A stretch of 64,000 bases of DNA from Lacrimispora saccharolytica (GTDB lineage Bacteria; Bacillota; Clostridia; Lachnospirales; Lachnospiraceae), in NCBI GenBank assembly GCA_016899975.1, contig JACJJN010000006.1, positions 1 to 64,000 of the forward strand, in the 5' to 3' direction. Numbering within the stretch: the stretch's first letter is position 1; every line of letters begins with the position of its first letter. Position numbers and translations under genes: made by a program. The notes beneath the pieces are model-generated. The model worked only from the letters and a program-made list of their open reading frames with translations. It was not told where the DNA came from and searched no databases. This document shows positions 1 to 7,661 of this stretch, in pieces.

Positions 1-399
1 ACAGAAGATATCTCGTGGCTGAGCCAGAAGAAAGAGTGGGCGGGGTTAAAGAGCATAATCCTGACACGGAATACTATAAAGGAAGCAGATGGAAAAGAGA
101 CCGTAGAGGAGAGATATTTTATCAGCAGCCTGCCAACAGATATAGAAGAGGCAGAAAGAGCAGTGAGGGGGCACTGGATGGTAGAAAGTTATCACTGGCA
201 TTTAGATGTGACATTTCGGGAAGATGGGAATCACACATTAGAGAAGCAGGCGGCTTATAATCTGAATATTATCAGGAAGCTGGCACTGAATATTTTAAAG
301 ATAGCAGAAGTGGGACGCCGTCCATTAAGTATGAAAAAGAAAAGGTATGCGATCGGAACAAATCCGGAAAAATATCTGGATGAACTTATGAATTTGTAA
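1..399 (+). CDS. ISAs1-family transposase, C-terminal part (cut by window edge)
   Basis: The frame starting at base 1 is open up to the TAA at 397-399, so this is the 3' part of a longer gene running in from the left. The translation has the RGHW-x-VES-x-HWHLDVTFRED block followed by the NLNIIRKLALNILK block, which is the typical end of ISAs1-type DDE transposases; the Glu of VES is the likely last catalytic acid. It would act in cut-and-paste movement of its own element. No terminal inverted repeat could be identified downstream before the next gene. Whether the upstream part is intact cannot be seen. Confidence 0.8.
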   Translation, partial: TEDISWLSQKKEWAGLKSIILTRNTIKEADGKETVEERYFISSLPTDIEEAERAVRGHWMVESYHWHLDVTFREDGNHTLEKQAAYNLNIIRKLALNILKIAEVGRRPLSMKKKRYAIGTNPEKYLDELMNL

Positions 400-541
400 A
401 AAAAACGAAAATCGATAGGTTTAGTTGGGAAACACATTCATGCGTTTGTCGTGGGGCAAAGCTGCATCACGCTTTCCAAACTCTTATAATTATGCTACAC
501 TGAAAACATCAAGCTAACAACTTTTAATTGAGAGGATCGAT

Positions 542-868
542 ATGGAAATACAAGAGTTCTGGAAAGCTGTTCTGGATCAAAATGAACAGGAAATTAGAAA
601 ATATTTTCATGAAGATGCATACATCAACTGGCATTGTACCAATGAACATTTTACAGTTGATGAATTTATTATTACAAATTGCGAATATCCAGGAAACTGG
701 ACAGGAAAAATTGAGAGAATCGAAAAAGCAGACGGCTTACTGATTACGGTAACCCATGTATACCCTATAGAAAAAACATCTTCTTTTCATGTGACATCAT
801 TTATCAAAATAAGAGACAACAAAATTGCATCTGTCGATGAATACTGGGCAGATGATGGGAGTGTTTGA
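542..868 (+). CDS. SnoaL-like / NTF2-fold small protein
   Basis: A 108-residue cytosolic protein with the pattern of the SnoaL/NTF2-like alpha+beta barrel: an N-terminal helix (EFWKAVLDQNEQEIRKYF), an HEDAYINWHCTNEHFTVDEF segment, then strands ending in FIKIRDNKIASVDEYWADDG. That final strand pattern is common in single-domain proteins that bind or isomerise small molecules, but no substrate can be deduced. The ATG at 542 has a GAGAGGATC Shine-Dalgarno 5 bases upstream. It is monocistronic, and its stop codon lies inside the left arm of a long palindrome. It is convergent with the gene at 1016-1360. Confidence 0.7.
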   Translation: MEIQEFWKAVLDQNEQEIRKYFHEDAYINWHCTNEHFTVDEFIITNCEYPGNWTGKIERIEKADGLLITVTHVYPIEKTSSFHVTSFIKIRDNKIASVDEYWADDGSV

Positions 869-1015
869 AAATTGCTTTCTGCGAGATGCGCGTCACAATT
901 TGTGGGAAATCTGTTCCGAAATCAAGAGGCGTAGCGGGCTACGTTGACTGATTTTGGGGCAAATTTCCCGCAAAGTGGGGCGTGTAGATTGCAGGAATGA
1001 ATTTTCAAACACGCT
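861..1015. repeat. Long imperfect palindrome (family A), convergent gene junction
   Basis: About 155 bases in which the left arm (GTGTTTGAAAATTG...) pairs with the right arm (...GAATTTTCAAACACGC) almost throughout, closing on the inner palindrome GCGTAGCGGGCTACG near 940. The stop codons of both convergent genes (TGA at 866-868, TAG at 1016-1018) lie in or against the ends. In RNA this would be one long hairpin on either strand, so it may act as a bidirectional terminator. The central motif recurs in unrelated arms at 4514-4532 and near 60930. Confidence 0.75.
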
Positions 1016-1360
1016 CTAAGATAATATAAAAACCAACTTTCCCGGAACGTCTTCGGAAGGAATTTTATCAGATATCATAAGTTCTATTTCCTCCAGGTCA
1101 TCCATTCCCCAATAATCTCCGCGAAATACTTCCGGAGGAACCGTAAAATATATATGTTTGTGTTCCTTTTCTTCCAAAAAAACTTTCTGTGAGAGCAGAG
1201 CTTTCCATGATCCTTCCGCTCTGCCCCACAGTGTAATCCGGACAGATATTTCCCCGCCGGGATTTGCAACACCGCCAAGCACATTAAGGGAAGTGCCGGG
1301 AACAACAGTTTCCTTCGAGGGAATCACATCAATAAATTTCAATTCTGTATCAAAAACCAT
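1016..1360 (-). CDS. Hypothetical protein, 114 aa
   Basis: Not recognised. The translation is a mostly beta-strand, soluble-looking protein without signal peptide, with a PGTSLNVLGGVANPGGEISV stretch resembling an immunoglobulin-like or accessory beta-sandwich. The start codon lies 18 bases after the stop of the DUF362 ferredoxin gene, so the two are probably co-transcribed. The Shine-Dalgarno is weak (AGATGGTGAT), which suggests translational coupling. The stop touches the long palindrome that probably ends the transcript. Possible roles as partner of the DUF362 protein are guesswork. Confidence 0.55.
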   Translation of the reverse strand: MVFDTELKFIDVIPSKETVVPGTSLNVLGGVANPGGEISVRITLWGRAEGSWKALLSQKVFLEEKEHKHIYFTVPPEVFRGDYWGMDDLEEIELMISDKIPSEDVPGKLVFILS

Positions 1361-1378
1361 CGGACAATCACCATCTCT

Positions 1379-2503
1379 TTACTTTACCTTGATCGCCCTG
1401 TGCGGACACATTTCCTGACAGCAGAAGCAGCGGATGCATTTCTTATAATCATATACCGGCGGGTTCGTTCTCCCGTTTTTGAACCGGATGGCTTTTCCCT
1501 CCACCGGGCAGGCGCTGACGCAGATGCCGCATTTGCGGCACTGGTCTTTGACGATGTACGGCTTTTTCCGGAAAATGCCAAAAACGCGGAAGGTGTCCAT
1601 AATTGTTTTTCCCTTGACCTTTTTCCTGTCCACATGAAATTCCCGGTTTCCATATCTCTCGCCAATCTGTTCCGGAGTAAAGGTCCCCTCCGGGGTGACC
1701 ACGTCGATCTGACTGCTTTTCCAGGTTCCAAGTCCCATCTTTTCTCCATGAACATTCGTCGGCACCAACTCCGGATCCAGGTAAATGAGATGGCAGAAAA
1801 CCGTATCCAGCGCTACCGGATCTTCCGAGAAAAGAAGGACATTCATCGGAACCGGATCGCCGGACGTCGGACCGTTTCCTTCCATGGCGGTGATCCCATC
1901 CATGATATACAGGCGTGGTTTGACGGTAAGGTTCAGATCCGCCAGCATTCGCGCGAAAATATCTGCATTTGGATACTGAGTATGTCCCATTGCCTTGTGC
2001 ATTCCGCAGATACATCCGTACTGATTTTTCACGGCTCCGGTGACCCGCTCCAGCGCGTGTGTTTTCATTTTACAGACACTCACCAGGGCATCCGCCTCCA
2101 GAACGTCTTTTGCCAGGGTCAGGGTTCTTCCTCTCAGTGTCTCCACTCTCTGCTCGTCCTGAAATTCTTTGAGCTCCACACCGTATTTTTCCAGCGCCGC
2201 GTCCATATGGCATTCTTTCATTGCCTTGCCCGCGCTGCCGATTCCACAGGAATCTCCGCAAGCAAGATGTTCATATCCCTGTTCACGGAAAATCCTGAAC
2301 ACATTTTCCATCACCGCCGGGTCTGTCACAACCGCCCGCTCCCGTTTTGCGGACCTCACCAGGTTCGGTTTGAACAGGACTTTCTCGTTCTTTTTTATCA
2401 ATGATTCCAGACCGCCCAGAAGTTCCAGCCCCTGTTTCAGGCACCGGTAGAGAGTTTCGTCTTCGTAGCTGCTGCACGGAATCAATACTACTTTACTTTT
2501 CAT
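1379..2503 (-). CDS. DUF362 domain protein with two C-terminal 4Fe-4S clusters
   Basis: 374 residues. Residues 1-300 form a DUF362 domain (KVLFKPNLVRS; VCKMKTHALERVTGAVKNQYG; DGITAMEGNGP), and the last 60 residues form a bacterial two-cluster ferredoxin (CRKCGICVSACPVEG and CIRCFCCQEMCP). The arrangement suggests an iron-sulfur protein taking part in electron transfer or in an unknown redox modification; DUF362 itself has no settled activity. The ATG at 2503 has GGGGAGCG upstream. It is first of a probable two-gene unit with the 114-aa protein. Confidence 0.85.
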   Translation of the reverse strand: MKSKVVLIPCSSYEDETLYRCLKQGLELLGGLESLIKKNEKVLFKPNLVRSAKRERAVVTDPAVMENVFRIFREQGYEHLACGDSCGIGSAGKAMKECHMDAALEKYGVELKEFQDEQRVETLRGRTLTLAKDVLEADALVSVCKMKTHALERVTGAVKNQYGCICGMHKAMGHTQYPNADIFARMLADLNLTVKPRLYIMDGITAMEGNGPTSGDPVPMNVLLFSEDPVALDTVFCHLIYLDPELVPTNVHGEKMGLGTWKSSQIDVVTPEGTFTPEQIGERYGNREFHVDRKKVKGKTIMDTFRVFGIFRKKPYIVKDQCRKCGICVSACPVEGKAIRFKNGRTNPPVYDYKKCIRCFCCQEMCPHRAIKVK

Positions 2504-2653
2504 ACTGCGCTCCCCTTTGATGTTATACTGCCTACTATTATAGAATCAAATGGAAGTTTTGTAAATCCGAAGTGCTTGGAAACGGAAAGCAGCCCGTGAC
2601 ATTTTATGCAAAAAGTGTTACTCTGTAAAAAACATTACGGAGGGAACTTCATT

Positions 2654-3112
2654 ATGATACTTCGACGTTTTCGCCCGGAAGATCTTCCGGAAATTGCAGA
2701 CCTGTTTTCCGATACCATTCACCGCGTCAACTGCCGGGATTACACCCCGGAGCAGATCCGTGTATGGGCTGCCGCCCGCGACCGCCTTGCCGGAAATCCC
2801 GATTTTTTCCTCTCTCTTTATACTATTGTTGCTGTAAAGCGCGGAAAAATTGCCGGATACGGAAATATTGACGACACCGGATATCTGGATCACCTGTATG
2901 TCCACAGTGACTTTCAGGGGCAGGGAATCGCCACAGCGATCTGCCAGGAGCTGGAACGCTATGCCTTCTCACAGCACGCTCCCAAAATCACAGTCCACGC
3001 CTCCATCACGGCAAGACCGTTTTTTGAAAAACGCGGATATCGGGTACTCCGGGAACAGCAAGTGGAACGACAGGGTGTGCTGCTGACAAATTATGAAATG
3101 GAAAAAGCGTAA
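2654..3112 (+). CDS. GNAT-family N-acetyltransferase
   Basis: 152 residues: an MILRRFRPEDLPEIADLF start, a central YLDHLYVHSDFQGQGIATAICQ acetyl-CoA binding strand-helix (motif A, QGQGIA as the pyrophosphate loop) and an FFEKRGYRVLREQQV end, all typical of the GNAT fold. The acceptor is unknown; relatives are often annotated YafP-like. The ATG at 2654 was chosen because GGAGGG lies 9 bases upstream; the longer reading from 2606 has no ribosome site. It is monocistronic and ends at a terminator shared with the convergent malic enzyme gene. Confidence 0.88.
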   Translation: MILRRFRPEDLPEIADLFSDTIHRVNCRDYTPEQIRVWAAARDRLAGNPDFFLSLYTIVAVKRGKIAGYGNIDDTGYLDHLYVHSDFQGQGIATAICQELERYAFSQHAPKITVHASITARPFFEKRGYRVLREQQVERQGVLLTNYEMEKA

Positions 3113-3121
3113 AAACAGAAC

Positions 3122-3172
3122 AGCCCGGAAAGCCATTCATCGTACGGTTTCTGGCTTTTCCGGGCTGTGCCG
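3122..3172. terminator. Bidirectional terminator between GNAT and malic enzyme genes
   Basis: AGCCCGGAAAGCCA pairs with TGGCTTTTCCGGGCT across a short loop, giving a GC-rich stem between two convergent genes. No long U-tract is present on either side, but its position immediately after both stops fits transcription termination. Confidence 0.75.
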
Positions 3173-3211
3173 ATTTCATTGCTTATTTTTTACACCCTGC
3201 GGGCAATCCCT

Positions 3212-4384
3212 TTAGATTCTCGCTACTCCCGTTTTCTTTGCAGCCTCCGCTACAGCCTTCGCAACCGCCGGTGCCACACGTTTGTCAAACGGATTCGGAA
3301 TGATATAATCTGCGTTCAGATCTTTTTCATCGATCAGATCTGCGATTGCGTAAGCAGCCGCCACTTTCATCTCATCGTTGATATCCTTCGCGCGCACATC
3401 CAGCGCTCCGCGGAAAATTCCAGGGAATGCAAGTACATTGTTGATCTGATTCGGGAAATCGCTGCGTCCGGTTCCTACGACCGCCGCTCCCGCTTCCTTC
3501 GCAAGATCCGGCATGATTTCCGGAACCGGGTTTGCCATCGGGAACAGGATCGGGTTCGGCGCCATCGTCTTCACCATCTCCGGTGTCACAGTGCCCGGCG
3601 CGGATACTCCGATAAACACGTCCGCACCCTTCAGGACTTCCGCAAGACTTCCCTTTCTCATCTCACGGTTGGAGATTTTTGCCATCTCTTCTTTTTCCGC
3701 ATTCAGCCCTTCACGTCCCTCGTAGATCGCGCCTTTGCGGTCGCACATGATCACATCTTTCAGTCCCAGGCTTACCAGCAGCTTGATGATCGCGATTCCC
3801 GCTGCTCCCGCTCCGGAAGTTACCACACGGATATCCTCCAGCTTTCTGCCGGTCACTTTCAGAGCGTTCAGCATAGCTGCAGCGGTTACGACAGCCGTTC
3901 CATGCTGATCATCGTGGAAGATCGGAATATCGCAGCGCTCTTTCAGCTTTTTCTCAATTTCAAAGCATCTCGGCGCTGAGATATCCTCCAGATTCACGCC
4001 TCCAAAACTTCCCGCCAGAAGCGCGATCGTGTTGACGATCTCGTCCACATCCTTACTTCTCACACAGAGAGGGAACGCATCCACACCGCCAAATGCTTTG
4101 AAAAGCACACACTTTCCTTCCATTACCGGCATTCCCGCCTCAGGTCCGATGTCTCCCAGACCAAGAACTGCGGTTCCGTCGGTCACAACCGCTACCATGT
4201 TGCCGCGGCGTGTATATTTATAGGAAAGATCCGTGTCCTCAGAAATCTTCAGGCAAGGCTCGGCAACGCCCGGGGTGTAGGCGATGGAAAGGTCTTCCGG
4301 TGTCTCCAGCTTCGCGCGGCTTGTCACCTCGATTTTTCCCTGCCACTCTTCGTGCTGTTTCAGTGCTTTTTCTTTGATGTCCAT
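3212..4384 (-). CDS. NAD(P)-dependent malic enzyme
   Basis: 390 residues, the size of short bacterial malic enzymes. It converts malate to pyruvate and CO2 with reduction of NAD(P). Seen: YTPGVAEPC near residue 37 (catalytic Tyr region), VTDGTAVLGLGDIGP, the metal site around FHDDQHGTA, and a Rossmann motif VTSGAGAAGIAII. The ATG at 4384 has AAAGGAGTAAC upstream. It appears monocistronic, with a shared terminator downstream and a long palindrome upstream. Cofactor preference cannot be read safely from the sequence. Confidence 0.93.
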   Translation of the reverse strand: MDIKEKALKQHEEWQGKIEVTSRAKLETPEDLSIAYTPGVAEPCLKISEDTDLSYKYTRRGNMVAVVTDGTAVLGLGDIGPEAGMPVMEGKCVLFKAFGGVDAFPLCVRSKDVDEIVNTIALLAGSFGGVNLEDISAPRCFEIEKKLKERCDIPIFHDDQHGTAVVTAAAMLNALKVTGRKLEDIRVVTSGAGAAGIAIIKLLVSLGLKDVIMCDRKGAIYEGREGLNAEKEEMAKISNREMRKGSLAEVLKGADVFIGVSAPGTVTPEMVKTMAPNPILFPMANPVPEIMPDLAKEAGAAVVGTGRSDFPNQINNVLAFPGIFRGALDVRAKDINDEMKVAAAYAIADLIDEKDLNADYIIPNPFDKRVAPAVAKAVAEAAKKTGVARI

Positions 4385-4443
4385 CTTTTGTTACTCCTTT
4401 CGCCGCCGGGAAACCAATCTTCAGGCTTCCCGCAGAAAATCTA

Positions 4444-4602
4444 TATAGCACTCCAGGAAATATCACATCGGAGACAGGGCAGCGGGGCTCGAAAGACAAG
4501 GAAGACGGCTGAAGGCGTACCGGGGTACGTCGAAGCTGGCTGACGCAGGATTTCGAGTTCCGATGTACTGAATCCGATGCGATATTTTCTTGGAGCGCTA
4601 TA
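4444..4602. repeat. Long imperfect palindrome (family A), second copy
   Basis: Arms begin TATAGCACTCCAGGAAATAT and end ATATTTTCTTGGAGCGCTATA, pairing over most of about 159 bases and closing on GGCGTACCGGGGTACGTCG (4514-4532). The outer arms are unlike those at 861-1015, but the centre and overall design match. It lies upstream of the malic enzyme gene and beyond the CotH terminator. The remaining gap (4603-4746) is AT-rich with no recognised gene. Confidence 0.75.
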
Positions 4603-4746
4603 GAAACCATTGATACAAAAAACTTTCACAATTATAAGATACTCCAAAAATACAAATTTATCAAGGATATCCTGCTTTCCGTTTCTTTTTCCTCCGTTCT
4701 TTTTTCGGCAAACGCTCAGCCGAACCGTCCCCTCATACAAACTGTA

Positions 4747-4797
4747 AAACAACTGCCGCATCGGTCCGGCAAATCTGTCCGTCCGCTGCGGCAGTCG
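4747..4797 (-). terminator. Terminator after the CotH gene
   Basis: On the minus strand ACTGCCGCA pairs with TGCGGCAGT around an internal loop and is followed by TGTTTTA, 14 bases past the CotH stop codon. It would end the polyphosphate/CotH operon. Confidence 0.75.
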
Positions 4798-4808
4798 AGC
4801 CGTAACGT

Positions 4809-6212
4809 TTATTCTCTTTTTCTCAGATCCCCAAAATCCCCCAGATCCTCCAGCCGTATCGATGACACATCCACCTTCTTCTCCGGATACTCTTCCTGTC
4901 CGCTGAGCGTTGCCGGTATCTCCCCGTCCAGCTGCAGCCGCACGCTTTCGGCGCGGAGCTCACAGACCTGCTTCAGCGTATCCACCGCCAGACAGTAGTC
5001 CTCATAACTGCAGAACGCTGTAGGGTCTTTTTCCACATAAGGCGCAATCATGCGAAAAGTCTGTTCCATCCAGGTCTGGAAATGGCCGCTCTCAAAATAC
5101 CCGGAAATCAGTTGGTCGAAATATTTCTGATACCGGACAAAATATTCATCCTGCTTCATCAGATTGTGATACAGCGGCCGGTTTTTCATAACGCTGCCCT
5201 CCGCCGGTGTATAAATGGGATAATTGATCAGGATTTCCGGATCTTCGAGAGGGTTTGTCATACCCAGGGCATAGGTTCCGAACGCCAGATTATAGTCCCA
5301 GGGCAGAATGCTGATCTGCCCGTCCTCTTCATAGAGAAAGTAATTGTGCCCCGTATATCCAATGTAGCTGTCCCAGTTCATAACAAAAACCTGGACGGTA
5401 AAATATCTCAGAATTTCGTCCACGTTCACCGCTTCCTCCAGTCCGTCCCCGGTTTCCAGCGCCTTCAGCGCCCGGATCAGCCGTTCCTGATCCGCCTTGG
5501 AAACGTCAAACTTGGCATTGCGGAAGATATTGTCGTAACTCTCCGGATCATCATCGATATATTTCAGCGCCAGATCCGCATTTTCCTCATTCAAGGAACG
5601 ATAATCCGGTTTGTACAGGTCCCCATATCTGCTTCCGAAATTCCGTTTGGCGAACGCGTGCTCCGGCTCCTCGATGGCAAGGAACAGCCCCCAGTCTTCC
5701 CCGTTCACCGTCACCCATACGTAGCTGCAAAGCGGCGCGGGAACTCCCATAAACTCCATCATGTCATAAGTCAGGCTGGTCTTCATGTAGCTGTTGTCCT
5801 GAAAGGAAGCGTCCAGGGAAAATTTATCCAGTCCGTAATAATTTCCCCCGTCCACATAATGGTCAAATTCCAGTTTCAGGCTGTACCTGGACAGACCGTA
5901 CTCGCTGGTCAGGCGCAGGGAATTGTTTCCCTTGGCACGGATGCCTACCTGGCGAAAGGTTTCCTGATCAATGACCACGGTACATGGAACGTAAGCTTCC
6001 GCTTCCGCCTGTTCCAGAAATTCCTCCCAGTTTTCTACCTGGATATCCACCGTATGAACCCGTTGGGAATCAAACAGCCTGTCCACATAGCCGGGATCCG
6101 CGGAAGCTCTTGTAATCCCAAACTTTTCTCCGCACATAAACAGAACCGTCAGAACTGCCGCAGCCAGCGCGGCTGCGATACAGATTCTGTCAATATATCT
6201 GTGTTTCAGCAT
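4809..6212 (-). CDS. CotH kinase-family protein, membrane anchored
   Basis: 467 residues with an N-terminal signal anchor (about 10-27, IAAALAAAVLTVLFMCG), so the domain is outside the cell. Seen: VHTVDIQVENWEEF, GIRAKGNNSL (glycine loop), SLKLEFDHY, WGLFLAIEEPEHAFAKRNF, and the metal/catalytic ILPWDYNLAFGTY segment near residue 300, all of the CotH fold. CotH of Bacillus phosphorylates spore coat proteins; relatives of this membrane-bound type stand beside VTC and DUF4956 genes in many bacteria, as here. The start follows the DUF4956 stop by two bases, implying translational coupling. The substrate is unknown; the acidic Ser/Tyr-bearing tails encoded upstream in the same cluster are conceivable targets. 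Confidence 0.88.
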   Translation of the reverse strand: MLKHRYIDRICIAAALAAAVLTVLFMCGEKFGITRASADPGYVDRLFDSQRVHTVDIQVENWEEFLEQAEAEAYVPCTVVIDQETFRQVGIRAKGNNSLRLTSEYGLSRYSLKLEFDHYVDGGNYYGLDKFSLDASFQDNSYMKTSLTYDMMEFMGVPAPLCSYVWVTVNGEDWGLFLAIEEPEHAFAKRNFGSRYGDLYKPDYRSLNEENADLALKYIDDDPESYDNIFRNAKFDVSKADQERLIRALKALETGDGLEEAVNVDEILRYFTVQVFVMNWDSYIGYTGHNYFLYEEDGQISILPWDYNLAFGTYALGMTNPLEDPEILINYPIYTPAEGSVMKNRPLYHNLMKQDEYFVRYQKYFDQLISGYFESGHFQTWMEQTFRMIAPYVEKDPTAFCSYEDYCLAVDTLKQVCELRAESVRLQLDGEIPATLSGQEEYPEKKVDVSSIRLEDLGDFGDLRKRE

Positions 6213-6214
6213 AA

Positions 6215-6883
6215 TTACCCCATATAATCGCCGTTGTACGACACAAGAATCACATGGCTGACTCCGGACATTTCATTCAGTGTATTGAGAAATCCCGTCT
6301 CCTCATCTTTCAGCCTCACCTCATAATTCAGCTCCGTCCTGTCTCCCGTCACGCTTTTGCTTTTGAGACTCATCTTTCTGGCCCCTGCGGCGATACATTC
6401 CCGCACCTGTGTTTCCTGCTCTCCGGAACAGTGTACCACCAGAATATAAGGGGTATCCGTTTTGCTGCCTCTGGAAAAAAGGATCAGCAGAAGCCCGATA
6501 AAAATACTTCCAAAAACCGCCAGCGGGATCAGGCCTGCCGCCAGCACAATGCCTATGGCAATGCTCCAGAACAGAAACATCAGATCTGTCGGTTCCTTGA
6601 TTGCCGTTCGGAAACGCACAATCGACAGTGCGCCCACCATACCAAGGGACAGCACGACGTTGCTGACCACAGCCATGATCAGAAGCGTCGTGATCAGCGT
6701 CATGGCAATCAGGGATACTCCAAATCCGGAAGAATACATCACTCCGCTGTATGTCTGTTTATAAATAAAGAAAATATACATCCCCAAGAGAAACGCCATA
6801 CCCATGGCAATGGCAGAATCCAGCAGAGAAATACTGCCCATATTTTCCAGGAATCCGGATTTAAAAATATCCTGAAACGTCAT
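6215..6883 (-). CDS. DUF4956 membrane protein
   Basis: 222 residues. There are three or four hydrophobic segments in the first 130 residues (LLDSAIAMGMAFLLGMYIFFI; VSLIAMTLITTLLIMAVVSNV; LMFLFWSIAIGIVLAAGLIP; LAVFGSIFIGLLLILF), with the family block LGMVGALSIVRFRTAIKEP between them, then a soluble ferredoxin-like tail. Function is unproven; the family accompanies VTC polyphosphate polymerases. The ATG at 6883 was chosen over 6895 because GGAGGAAAG lies directly before it. The start overlaps the stop of a 21-codon leader ORF (ATGA), described separately. CotH follows two bases after the stop. Confidence 0.88.
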   Translation of the reverse strand: MTFQDIFKSGFLENMGSISLLDSAIAMGMAFLLGMYIFFIYKQTYSGVMYSSGFGVSLIAMTLITTLLIMAVVSNVVLSLGMVGALSIVRFRTAIKEPTDLMFLFWSIAIGIVLAAGLIPLAVFGSIFIGLLLILFSRGSKTDTPYILVVHCSGEQETQVRECIAAGARKMSLKSKSVTGDRTELNYEVRLKDEETGFLNTLNEMSGVSHVILVSYNGDYMG

Positions 6884-6958
6884 TCTTTCCTCCATTCTGA
6901 CGCACTTGCTGCGTCATCAAGGTAGATTTGGAAGTTTACTTTCAAACTTCTTCTCCTT
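6880..6958 (-). promoter_or_regulatory. Leader element with 21-codon ORF and two hairpins (copy 1)
   Basis: Between the VTC stop and the DUF4956 start lies AAAAGGAGAAG, then a TTG-started ORF (6945 to the TGA at 6880-6882) encoding a peptide with the core FQIYLDDAASASEWRK. Its TGA overlaps the ATG of DUF4956. The RNA can form TGACGCA/TGCGTCA and an imperfect TTTGAAAG/CTTCCAAA hairpin. A homologous leader stands before htrA at 39623-39704. Position inside an operon argues for post-transcriptional rather than promoter function. Whether the peptide is made is unknown. Confidence 0.55.
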
Positions 6959-6968
6959 TTGTATCCAC

Positions 6969-7661
6969 TTAATCAAATCTCCGGCACAGCGCATACTTGG
7001 AACAGGCGGACGCCTGCCTCCCCGGTACCTGCACCGCCATCTCCACGATCTCCGGGAGCATCTCATCGTACTTGACTTCCAACACAGTAAAAGGATCCAT
7101 GACCTGGATCAGACAAGAATCCTCACGAAAAAAATCCTGCGGGCTCTGCCCTGTCCTGATTCTCCGGTCCAGCGTGATTCTCACGTTTCCCGGTTCAAAG
7201 AGAAACGCTTCCCTGTCATAGCGTACCACCGTTTTGGGGCGAAGCTGCTGCCCCTGGATTTTACTGTAAAATTCCAGCAGCAGCGGCTCATCCGCTGGAG
7301 GAAGCGCCAGTTCACCCGCCAGCAGCGCCTGCGCCTGATCCCTGCTGATGCGCCGGCTTCGTTTTCCGCACATACCGCCAATCTTAAATTTCTTTTCCAG
7401 TCGGATATAACTGACATCCGTCCCATAATAACGAAGCCGGAATTTTTCCCTGCGGCTGATTCCATCCATTTTCTCCCTGAGTGCCTTGTCATAAGGCGTA
7501 TCAAAATACAGGCTGGTCACCCTGTAGCTTCCATCCGGTCCGGCGTGGCTGTCCCGTTCAAAAAGTTTCGACAGCCTTCCCGCCAGCACCAGATCCTCCA
7601 TCCGGCTGATCTGGTGCTTTTGTTCATGGCGCAGCTTCATATAGCGTTTCCCATCAGTCAT
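6969..7661 (-). CDS. VTC-domain polyphosphate polymerase
   Basis: 230 residues. The VTC tunnel fold is recognisable from basic and acidic strand motifs: RHEQKHQIS near the start, VTSLYFDTPYDKALREKMDG, RREKFRLRYYG, YIRLEKKFK, KTVVRYDREAFLF, VRITLDRRIRT and VLEVKYDEMLPEI. VTC domains make polyphosphate from ATP at a membrane. The ATG at 7661 overlaps the end of the preceding lipoprotein gene by 8 bases; an alternative ATG at 7640 would leave the genes separate. Longer upstream reading is only a frame shadow of the Asp-rich tail. The DUF4956 and CotH genes that follow are its usual companions. Confidence 0.88.
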   Translation of the reverse strand: MTDGKRYMKLRHEQKHQISRMEDLVLAGRLSKLFERDSHAGPDGSYRVTSLYFDTPYDKALREKMDGISRREKFRLRYYGTDVSYIRLEKKFKIGGMCGKRSRRISRDQAQALLAGELALPPADEPLLLEFYSKIQGQQLRPKTVVRYDREAFLFEPGNVRITLDRRIRTGQSPQDFFREDSCLIQVMDPFTVLEVKYDEMLPEIVEMAVQVPGRQASACSKYALCRRFD

